64,000 nucleotides of DNA from Ctenosaura bakeri (lineage: Eukaryota > Chordata > Lepidosauria > Squamata > Iguanidae), in NCBI GenBank assembly GCA_948474755.1, contig CAOLHI010001479.1:1-64000 (forward strand), written 5' to 3'. Of the stretch, positions 45,310 through 54,041 are shown piece after piece (positions within the stretch are counted from its first letter, which is position 1; each line of letters opens with the position of its first letter). The notes beneath the pieces are model-generated. The model made no database searches. It was not told the DNA's origin and saw nothing but the letters and a program-made list of their open reading frames with translations. The translations under genes and the position numbers were made by a program.

Positions 45310-46805
45310 CTGGTGAGCTTGAGAATCAGGACAATCACAGAGTAGCAGAGTTTTGAGTTGTCAGATATTATGTGACTGGTGCTTTTGAGAATTTAGTTTT
45401 CTAAGCGATTAAATGGACCAACAACAAAATGATTCACATTCTCATTTACTCAACTCAGAGGAATCTGACATTTCCCTGTTGGATAAAACTTGTATATGGT
45501 TAAAACCTGATGACAAAAACATTTCTTCTCTGAAAAAACTTTTTTTTTTATCCCTTAATAGTGTACAAGCAATATTTTTTCTAAGTATCAAATTGATCTG
45601 CAATGTAAAAACTAATCCCATTTTTTTCTTTATGTGTGCAACTGTGAATAGGGCCCAACTTTCTGCGTCTGTAGGATTCTTTGAGGGTCATATGCACTAC
45701 CAAAAATATGGGGGGAAATCCCAGAACTGGCTAGAAGCCCACTTGGTACTGAAAGTCAACAGGGTTGTTTTTTGGGGGTGAGGTGGGAGGGTTACACTAA
45801 ATGCTGCAGGGGGCCCTCATATCCTCTAGATATCTTAATTTAGGAATAGCTTCAGGCCTGGTTCAGTGAATCCAGAGTTGTAATATATTCTCACAGAATC
45901 ATGGAGCTGGAAAAGACCACAAGGGTCTTCAGTCCAACACCCAGCCATGCAGAAATATAGAATCAAAGCAATTCTGAAAGATGGAAATCCAGCCTATGTT
46001 TAAAAAAACCTCCAGAGAAGGAAAGTCCACCACACATTGAATAAGCATACTCCACTCTCAAATTGATCTTACCATCTGGAAGTTCTTTGCTAATGTTTAG
46101 ATAGAATCTCTCTTCCTGTTGTGTGAAACCATTGTTCCATGTCTTAGGCCATTTCCACATGATGATGCTGTTCTGGAATTGCTGTTGGTCCATGAGTTGT
46201 GCTTTCACATGATGTTGTGGTTCCACTGCCCACATGTCCCTAGCTTTTGCAATCATGGGACATTCTATTACTAGGAAAAAAATCCACTAATGGCCCCTGA
46301 TCATCTGACGCTCTCCTCACTGGCAGCCAAGTGAAAAGGGTGGAAGCATGACCTAGGTGCTTCCTTCCCTGGTGTAGCACAGGACATGCTGGCTGAAGCC
46401 AGGGAAGGAAGGAGCGTGTCCCTCACGCTACCCTCCCACAGGCAGTCGACGAGGTGCAGAGGGGAGCATTCAAATTGCACTCCTATCCAAGCAATGTCAC
46501 TGCTGGGATTCCAACAGGACAGTGATGAAAAACGGTAAGCTGCAGAAAGGGCCTTAGTCTCTGGAGCAGCAGAAAACAAGCTTGCCTCATCTTTCATATG
46601 TTATCCTTAAAAACATTTGAACACAGCTATCACGTCACCAACCGTCTCTTCTCCAGGCCAAATATACCAGCTCACTAAGCCGCTCCTCATAGGGCATGGT
46701 TTCCAGGCCTTTTACCATTTGATTACCCTCTTCTGGACATGCTCCAGCTTGTCAATATCCTTCTTGAATTGGGGTGCCCAGAACTGGACACAGTATTCCA
46801 GATGA
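45310..46805 (+). repeat. Large inverted repeat, left (donor) arm
   Basis: About 1.5 kb that recurs in reverse at 50455-51944 with very few differences. It consists of 581 bp of unique-looking flank (45310-45890) and the 3' part of the old minus-strand CR1 with its Harbinger MITE (45891-46805). Beyond 46805 the two arms diverge at once (CR1 text of different age), which marks the inner breakpoint. Confidence 0.9.
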
Positions 46806-46938
46806 GATCTGACCAAAGCAGAATAGAGTTGTACAATTACTTCTTCCAACTTAGTCAGCAACCTAGGCAGTCTAGTATTGCATTGACTTTTCTGCCTGCT
46901 GCATCGTACTTTTGACTCCTGTTCAGCTTGTGGTCTAC
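45891..46938 (-). mobile_element. Old CR1 LINE, 3' part (continues at 52510-53283)
   Basis: On the minus strand: [19 protein letters not shown] and [20 protein letters not shown], the CR1 ORF2 C-terminus, then a 3' UTR ending 'ccatgattctgtga' at 45891. It holds a MITE at 46147-46554. It is cut at 46938 by another MITE and resumes at 52510. Confidence 0.85.
46147..46554. mobile_element. Harbinger-like MITE, GGCCATTTCCACATG family, copy 2
   Basis: 408 bp with TTA flanks (46144-46146, 46555-46557), inserted in the 3' region of the old CR1: the surrounding CR1 reads 'tgctccagagac' into 'acatggaacaatgg' without it. Open frames of about 97 codons in it match in both arms only because the arms are duplicates. 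Confidence 0.85.
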
Positions 46939-46941
46939 TAA

Positions 46942-47079
46942 GGCCATTTCTGCATGACACTGTTACAATGCTATTAGTCCACTTACAACATCCTGTGGAA
47001 TTCTGGAGTTTGTAGTTTACTGAGGCCAAAGTGCTCTCTCACTGAGAACTCCAAATACCCCTCCCTAAACTGCAAACCT
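46942..47079. mobile_element. Harbinger-like MITE, left part (rest at 52437-52506)
   Basis: Starts GGCCATTTCTGCATG after TAA (46939-46941); runs 'ctgtggaattctggagtttg' to 'ctaaactgcaaacct'. The remaining arm is at 52437-52506. The intact relative at 60170-60370 shows that the two parts belong together. Confidence 0.8.
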
Positions 47080-47277
47080 TATTAGGAGGAGCCTTATTAG
47101 GAGCTCCCAACGGCACGCGCCTTCAGCATGCACACTTGAAGTCCTCTACTTCAATCCTCCAGGTTCAACCCTTGGCAATCAGTAGAGCAGACCTAGCTTA
47201 TACCGCTGAATTTCAGAAAGAAAGCCCAGTTATTCTTTCTAGAACTACGTCCCGTACTACTCTCTGTAGTTTCAAGG

Positions 47278-48309
47278 ATGGAAGGTGAGGGGGCTGCCGT
47301 GGTCACCTGTAACACTTGTGGGATGTTCCTTTTCTTGCCACAAGATGTTCTCGGGTACACCTGCACCAAGAGCAAGCTGGTCACCTTCTTGGAGGAGAAG
47401 GTTCGCCAGCTGGAGGCATGAGTTTCTGATCTTCATCTTATTAGGGAAGGGGAGGAGTTTTTGGATAGGGCAGAGAAGACCTACCGGAAGACCGAACGCA
47501 CGGAGGAGCTGCCAGATCAGGAAGTTAGCACACTTTGCCAGGAAATGGAGGCTTGGGTCAATGTCACACGGAGGAGTAAAAGGACCAGGAAGGTAACAGA
47601 GTCTCTTAACCTACACAATTGCCTCGATGTACTTGACCTTACGAACAATGAGGAGCACCACGCGGCGGGGACAGAATGTCAACAAGAAGGAATCAAACTT
47701 CAGCAACAGGAATTAGATCAATGCTCCCAGGCTCAACAGAATGCCCAGGCAGTCCAAGTAGAACATACTCGTCGAGGAGCCCAGGACAAGTCTCAGAGGA
47801 GGTGAGTTCTGGCTGTTGGGGACTCTTTGCTCAGAGGAACCGAAACGGTAATTTGCAAACCAGACAAGCTCAATCGAGAGGTCTGTTGTCTTCCTGAGGC
47901 CAGGATCAACCACATAATGGACAGGCTAACCAGGCTGGTCAAACCCACTGACAAGAAGTCCCTCATTTTGGTTCATGTCGGAACCAATGACACTGCGAGG
48001 AGCAGCTTTTACCACATCGCAAAGGACTACGAGCTTATGGGGAGGAAGCTTAAGGACCTTGGTGTGCAGGTGGTCATTTTGTCTCTCCTCCCTGTTCAAG
48101 GATATGGCGCACGTAGGGAAAGGGCAATAGTAGAGGTCAACAACTGGCTCCGCATGTGGTGCCGCCAGCAACGGTTTGGCTTTTTGGAACATGGCCTGAA
48201 TTTCCATGAACATGGACTTCTGGCTAGGGATGGGCTGCACCTCACAAAACTGGGCAGGAATGTTTTTGCAAACAGTCTCGCAAGGAAGATTAAGAGGTCT
48301 TTAAACTAA
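47278..48309 (+). pseudogene. CR1 ORF1 (zinc-finger/esterase protein), two stops
   Basis: One frame of 343 codons. N-terminus: a Cys-rich finger (TCNTCGM ... GYTC) and a coiled coil (FLEEKVRQLEA). C-terminus: an SGNH/GDSL esterase domain with GDSLLRGTE (block I, 47818-47844), VGTND (block III, ~47977-47991) and DGLHL (block V Asp-x-x-His, ~48229-48243). CR1 ORF1 esterases are established in the family. In-frame TGA codons at 47419-47421 and 47803-47805 interrupt it; both could come from CGA Arg codons by CpG decay. Everything else is open, so it is young. Confidence 0.88.
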
Positions 48310-48459
48310 GTTCCACTGGGGAGGGAGACAATATTATTCAGGGCAAGGACTCGGAGAGCACAGGGGGGAAAGGCCCAAATGATACTGGACAAGTAGTACA
48401 AGCAGCCAATGATGGGAGGAGTAGAAACAATAGTACAGTACTTGCAGGAAGGGCCCGGG

Positions 48460-48690
48460 GACTTAAGTGTCTCTACACTAATGCACGGAGTATGGGAAAC
48501 AAGCAGGATGAACTTGAACTCCTAGTACAACAAAATAAATACGATTTGATAGGCATCACTGAGACCTGGTGGGATGAGTCTCATGATTGGAATATAGGAA
48601 TAAAGGGGTATAGCCTATTTTGTAAAAATAGACCAAACAAGAAAGGAGGAGGAGGAGTATTGTATGTCAAGGATGTTTTCACCTGTGAAG
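48460..48690 (+). pseudogene. CR1 ORF2 endonuclease, N-terminal piece
   Basis: Reads LKCLYTNARSMGNKQDELE, then LIGITETWWDESHDWN and GGGGVLYVKD: the first half of the apurinic-type endonuclease, with the catalytic Glu in ITETWW. It then jumps at about 48690 into pre-RT sequence, so the second half of the domain is missing here. Confidence 0.85.
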
Positions 48691-49099
48691 AGATCCTTCT
48701 TTGCCTCAGTTTTTTCCGAGAAGGATATGAGCACTCAACCTGGCGGTTGGGGAGCAGGTGAGGAAGCAGAGGAAATGAGGCACATAATAGGTAAAGAGGT
48801 GGTACAGGAATACCTGGCCACATTGGATGAATTCAAGTCTCCAGGGCCAGATGAATTGCATCCTAGGATATTAAAAGAGCTGGCAGAGGTCATTTCGGAA
48901 CCGCTTGCTATAATCTTTGAGAAATCTTGAAGGACAGGAGAAGTTCCAGCAGACTGGAAGAGAGCAAATGTTATCCCATCTTCAAGAAGGGAAAAAAAGA
49001 GGACCCAAAAAATTATCGCCCAGTCAGCCTGACATCAGTACCTGGAAAGATCCTGGAGCACATCATTAAGCAGTCATCACGAGAAGTCAACATGGATGA
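48691..49099 (+). pseudogene. CR1 ORF2 reverse transcriptase, N-terminal piece
   Basis: Reads FFASVFSEKD, then YLATLDEFKSPGPDELHPRI, ending in ADWKRANVIPIFKKG-like text (stop and frame change near 48927) and YRPVSLTSVPGKILEHIIKQ. It stops after RT motif 2 with a join near 49076-49100, where about 30 bases of the normal sequence ('gtttctaatcatttagaaag') are deleted. Confidence 0.83.
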
Positions 49100-49625
49100 C
49101 GCCTTCCTCAACCAAATGACTGCACATTCAAAAAGGAGAGATACAGTAATAATAGGAGACTTCAATTACCCGGATATATGCTGGCAGTCAAACTCTGCCA
49201 AGACAGCAAGGTTCAGCAATTTTCTTGCTTGTCTTGAAGACAACTTCATGGTCCAGAAGGTGGAAGAGGCCACAAGGGGATCAAATATTCTAGATCTGAT
49301 CCTGACCAACAGGGATGACCTTGTTAATGAGGTAGAAGTGATTGGATCTTTAGCGGGGAGTGACCATGCCCTATTGGAATTTGGCATTCAGTGGGAAAGA
49401 GAAGATAAGTGTAGCCAGACGCTCATCTTAGATTTTAAAAAAGTGGACTTCTGTAAACTTAGGGAGCTGCTGGCTGGAATTCCGTGGTCAAGAATAGTGA
49501 AAGGGAAAGGAGTTCAGGAGGCATGGGAGTTCCTTAAAAAGGAGATACTGAAGGCACAGTTTAAAACTGTGCCAATAAGGAGGAAAAAATGGAAGGCATC
49601 TGAAGAAACCAGAATGGTTGACTAA
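49100..49625 (+). pseudogene. CR1 ORF2 endonuclease, C-terminal piece (out of order)
   Basis: Reads RRDTVIIGDFNYPDICWQ, LDLILTNRDDLVNEVEV and GSLAGSDHALLEFGI, the C-terminal catalytic half of the endonuclease (GDFN and SDH motifs), then linker text ending [12 protein letters not shown]. It lies after the RT start instead of before it. It ends in a stop and a short (TA)n run. Confidence 0.85.
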
Positions 49626-49633
49626 ATATATAT

Positions 49634-50541
49634 ATATATAGAAAGATCCTGGAGCAGATCATTAAGCAGTCAGTTTCTAATCATTTAGAAAGCAATGCGG
49701 TAATCACGAGAAGTCAACATGGAGTTCTCAAAAATAAGTCATGCCAGACTAATCTTATCTCTTTTTATGATAGAGTTACTAGCTTGATAGATGAAGGGAA
49801 TGCTGTGGATGTAGCATATCTCGATTTCAGTAAGGCCTTTGACAAAGTTCCCCATGACATTCTTGCAAGGAAGCTAGTAAAATGTGGGCTGGATCGGGTT
49901 ACTGTTAGTTGGATATGTAATTGGTTGACCGACCGAACCCAAAGAGTGATCACGAATGGCTGCTTTTCATCCTGGAGAGAAGTGACTAGTGGGGTGCCAC
50001 AGGGTTCTGTCCTGGGTCCAGTGCTGTTCAATATTTTATCAATGACTTGGATGAAGGAATAGAGGGCATGCTCATCAAATTTGCAGATGACACCAAATCG
50101 GGAGGGGTTGCTAATACGCCAGAGGACAGGATCAAAATTCAAAATGACCTGGATAGATTGGAGAGCTGGGCCAAGGCGAACAAAATGAAATTCAACAGAG
50201 AGAAGTGTAAGGTCCTACACTTAGGTAGAAAAAATGGAATACAGAAATATAGGATGGGGGACACGTGGCTGGATAGCAGTACGTGTGAAGGGGATCTAGG
50301 TGTCTTCATAGACCACAAGCTGAACATGAGTCAGCAATGTGATGCGGCAGCCAAGAAAGCCAATGCAATTCTTGGCTGCATCAATAGGAGTATGGTGTCT
50401 AGATCGAGGGAGGTACTGGTACCACTCTACTCTGCTTTGGTTAGACCCCATCTTGAATACTGTGTCCAGTTCTGGGCACCCCAATTCAAGAAGGATATTG
50501 ACAAGCTGGAGCATGTCCAGAAGAGGGTAATCAAATGGTAA
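49634..50541 (+). pseudogene. CR1 ORF2 reverse transcriptase, main part
   Basis: Starts again at [10 protein letters not shown] (a repeat of the text at 49040-49070), then [40 protein letters not shown] (catalytic box) and the thumb. A 1-bp deletion near 50034 breaks the frame between FNI and NDL. From about 50455 the sequence belongs to the copied old CR1. Confidence 0.85.
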
Positions 50542-51944
50542 AAGTCCTGGAAACCATGCCCTATGAGGAGCGGCTTAGTGAGCTGGTATATTTGGCCTGG
50601 AGAAGAGACGGTTGGTGACGTGATAGCTGTGTTCAAATGTTTTTAAGGATAACATATGAAAGATGAGGCAAGCTTGTTTTCTGCTGCTCCAGAGACTAAG
50701 GCCCTTTCTGCAGCTTACCGTTTTTCATCACTGTCCTGTTGGAATCCCAGCAGTGACATTGCTTGGATAGGAGTGCAATTTGAATGCTCCCCTCTGCACC
50801 TCGTCGACTGCCTGTGGGAGGGTAGCGTGAGGGACACGCTCCTTCCTTCCCTGGCTTCAGCCAGCATGTCCTGTGCTACACCAGGGAAGGAAGCACCTAG
50901 GTCATGCTTCCACCCTTTTCACTTGGCTGCCAGTGAGGAGAGCGTCACATGATCAGGGGCCATTAGTGGATTTTTTTCCTAGTAATAGAATGTCCCATGA
51001 TTGCAAAAGCTAGGGACATGTGGGCAGCGGAACCACAACATCATGTGAAAGCACAACTCATGGACCAACAGCAATTCCAGAACAGCATCATCATGTGGAA
51101 ATGGCCTAAGACATGGAACAATGGTTTCACTCAACAGGAAAAGAGATTCTATCTAAACATTAGCAAAGAACTTCCAGATGGTAAGATCAATTTGAGAGTG
51201 GAGTATGCTTATTCAATGTGTGGTGGACTTTCCTTCTCTGGAGGTTTTTTTAAACATAGGCTGGATTTCCATCTTTCAGAATTGCTTTGATTCTATATTT
51301 CTGCATGGCTGGGTGTTGGACTGAAGGCCCTTGTGGTCTTTTCCAGCTCCATGATTCTGTGAGAATATATTACAACTCTGGATTCACTGAACCAGGCCTG
51401 AAGCTATCCCTAAATTAAGATATCTAGAGGATATGAGGGCCCCCTGCAGCATTTAGTGTAACCCTCCCACCTCACCCCCCAAAAAACAACCCTGTTGACT
51501 TTCAGTACCAAGTGGGCTTCTAGCCAGTTCTGGGATTTCCCCCCATATTTTTGGTAGTGCATATGACCCTCAAAGAATCCCACAGATGCAGAAAGTTGGG
51601 CCCTATTCACAGTTGCACACATAAAGAAAAAAATGGGATTAGTTTTTACATTGCAGATCAATTTGATACTTAGAAAAAATATTGCTTGTACACTATTAAG
51701 GGATAAGAAAAAAAGTTTTTTCAGGGAAGAAATGTTTTTGTCATCAGGTTTTAACCATATACAAGTTTTATCCAACAGGGAAATGTCAGATTCCTCTGAG
51801 TTGAGTAAATGAGAATGTGAATCATTTTGTTGTTGGTCCATTTAATCTCTTAGAAAACTAAATTCTCAAAAGCACCAGTCATATAATGTCTGACAACTCA
51901 AAACTCTGCTACTTTGTGATTGTCCTGATTCTCAAGCTCACCAG
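50455..51944 (-). repeat. Large inverted repeat, right (copied) arm
   Basis: An inverted, nearly identical copy of 45310-46805. It includes the CR1 C-terminus, the 3' UTR, a MITE copy (50700-51106, TAA flanks), the CR1 end (51362) and 582 bp of the left arm's flank (51363-51944). At 51941-51944 it returns to young-CR1 sequence at CCAG, which also precedes 'ttctgggcacc' in the interrupted CR1. Confidence 0.9.
50700..51106. mobile_element. Harbinger-like MITE, copy 3 (duplicate of copy 2)
   Basis: 407 bp with TAA flanks (50697-50699, 51107-51109). It is the copy carried in the right arm and not an independent insertion, because host context and duplication are the same as in 46147-46554. Confidence 0.85.
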
Positions 51945-52436
51945 TTCTGGGCACCCCAATTCAAGAAGGATATTGACAAGCTGCAGCAAGTCCAGAGGAG
52001 GGCGACCAAAATGGTGAGAGGCCTGGAAGCCATGCCCTATGAGGATAGACTTAGAGAGCTGGGTATGTTTAGTCTGCAGAAGAGAAGGTTAAGAGGGGAC
52101 ATGATAGCCATGTTTAAATATTTGAAGGGATGTCACGTAGAGGAAGGAGAGGGCCTATCTTCTGCTGCTCCAGAGACCAGGACAAGAAGCAATGGATTCA
52201 AGCTGCAGGAAAGGAGATTCCACCTGAACCTCAGGAAGAACTTCCTGACAGTCAGGGCTGTCCAACAGTGGAATATGCTGCCTCAGAGTGTAGTGGAGTC
52301 TCCTTCCTTGGAGGTTTTTAAACAGAGGCTTGATGGCCATCTGTTGGGAGCGCTTTGAGGGTGTTCCTGCATGGCAGGGGGTTGGACTGGATGGCCCCTG
52401 GAGTCTCTTCCAACTCTACATTTCTATGATTCTATG
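51945..52436 (+). mobile_element. True 3' end of the young CR1
   Basis: Reads 'ttctgggcaccccaattcaag', then [20 protein letters not shown] and the CR1 3' UTR, ending 'tctatgattctatg'. It agrees with the free CR1 tail at 62504-63036 better than with the copied old CR1, so it continues the element cut near 50465. Confidence 0.85.
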
Positions 52437-52506
52437 AAACCTCAGGATTCCATAGGATGTTGAAAGTAGAATAATAGCATTATAACAGTGTAGTGCAGAA
52501 ATGGCC
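52437..52506. mobile_element. Harbinger-like MITE, right part
   Basis: 'aaacctcaggattccatagg' to 'gtagtgcagaaatggcc', followed by TAA (52507-52509). It pairs with the left part (46942-47079) as inverted arms. Confidence 0.8.
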
Positions 52507-52509
52507 TAA

Positions 52510-53283
52510 GACTCCCTAGATCCCTTCCATGTGTGCTATAGTTAAGTCAGTTGTCATACATCCTATTACCTGTATATTTCATTTTTTTTCCCCATCTAAG
52601 TGTGGTGTCTTACATTTCTCACTGTTGAAATTCATTTTGTTTTGGCTCAGCTCTCTAATCTGTTAAGGTAATTTTGAATTCTGACCTTGTCCTCTGGGTC
52701 TACACTTCCTAATTAGGTGTTACCTGAGAATTTCATAAGTATGACCTCTATTCCATCATGCAAGTCATTGATAAAGATGTTGAATAGCACTGGGACCAGG
52801 ATAGAACCATTTGGCACCCCTCTAGTCATTTCTCTCCAGGATGAAAAGGAGCCCTTGGTGAGCACCCTTTGGGTTCTGTCAGTCAACCAATTACAAATTC
52901 ACCTAACAGTAGTATTGTGTAGACCACATTTACTAGCTCATTCGCAAGAATATCAAAGGGGGTCTTGTGAAAGTCCTTACTGAAATCAGAATGTGCTACC
53001 TCCACAGCATTCCTTTCATTTCTAAGCTTGTAACTCTATCAAAAAAAAAGTAAGATTAGTTTGACCTGAGATGTTTTTGAGAATCCCATGTTAACTTTTA
53101 GTAATCACAGCATTCTTTTCTAAGTGCTTCCAGACTGTCTGTTTAATGATGTGCTCCAGCACCTTTCCTGGTATTGATATCAGGCTGACTGGTCAGTAAT
53201 TGTTTGTGTCTTCTTTTTCCTTCTCTTTGAAGATAGGGACAACATTTGCCCTCTTCCAGTCTGCTGAGACTTCTCCTGTTATC
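52510..53283 (-). mobile_element. Old CR1 LINE, RT part
   Basis: The minus strand gives decayed RT text: DWKRANVVPIFKE-like near 53250, then the SLTSIPGKVLEHII-like zone (53140-53180), and a VPQG-like zone near 52820. It continues without loss into 46938 once the MITE and its contents are removed. Confidence 0.75.
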
Positions 53284-54041
53284 CAGACATTTTCAAAGAA
53301 AATCTAATTTCAAAATCAAGAAAAAATTGAAGTGTTTGGGTATATTGTTGACAAATATGAACTGCATGTTGTTATAGAATAATTATATGCAAGCATGGAA
53401 TGAGATTAAGAAAGGCCTGCAAACATGGGAATAATTAAAACTATCATAAGTGGGTAGAACCTCAGTGATTAAAATGAATGTCTTACCTAGAATGATGAAT
53501 TTATTCCAGATGACACTGGTTTTGACAAACAATGCACTACTGAGACAATTTGTTTGACAAGGAAAGAAGGTTTGAATTGAAGGTAACACAAGATGCAAAA
53601 TGAAGAGGAGCATTGGGGCTTCTGGATTTGAAAGTATTCTATGTTGCATATACTTTGGTTTGGATTAAACATTGGATTCAGATAATAGATAATAAAATAT
53701 TAGCATTGGAGGGGCATGAACTGAGGTTTGGATGGCATGAATACCTATGATATGAGTAAAATAAATGCAACATTTAATCACCATTAAGTGAGGAGGTCCC
53801 TGCTGAAAATCTAGAACAGATATAAAACAAAACTGTGAATGAAAATGCCATTGTGGGTACCACCCCACAAAGCCTTTTATAGGAAAGAGAAGGATCCCAA
53901 GGAAAGACTTATCGACTTATTTATTAGACCTTTATAATAGCAAACTCAAGAAGGATTCGGCTTTTCATACAGGCAAATAGTGGCAAAATACAAGGAAAAT
54001 AAAAAGCTATACAATTTTGAAACAACTGAAAGTGAACTTGA
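53284..54041 (+). mobile_element. Old L1 LINE, ORF2 part 1
   Basis: The frame text QAWNEIKKGLQTW, VIKMNVLPRMMNLFQM and TYLLDLYNSKLKKDSAF is the L1 ORF2 region after the RT. Stops are frequent. It continues at 56525 after a later insertion. Confidence 0.7.

Larger units (their letters stand above)
47080..52436 (+). mobile_element. Young CR1 LINE with ORF1, scrambled ORF2 and an inverted insert
   Basis: It is flanked by AAACCT (47074-47079, 52437-52442) inside a MITE and ends in the CR1 signature 'attctatg' repeated. Order: 5' UTR (47080-47277), ORF1 (47278-48309), ORF2 pieces EN-N / RT-N / EN-C / RT (48460-50460), inverted copy of the left arm (about 50465-51944), then its own 3' end (51945-52436). 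Without the insert it is about 3.9 kb. Confidence 0.85.

Noticed and set aside
45413..45781. A 122-codon open frame translating identically in both arms (45413-45781 plus, 51410-51841 minus)
   Set aside because: The identity follows from the recent duplication of the arm. The sequence is low-complexity, with no domain or splice context, so it is not evidence of selection on a protein.
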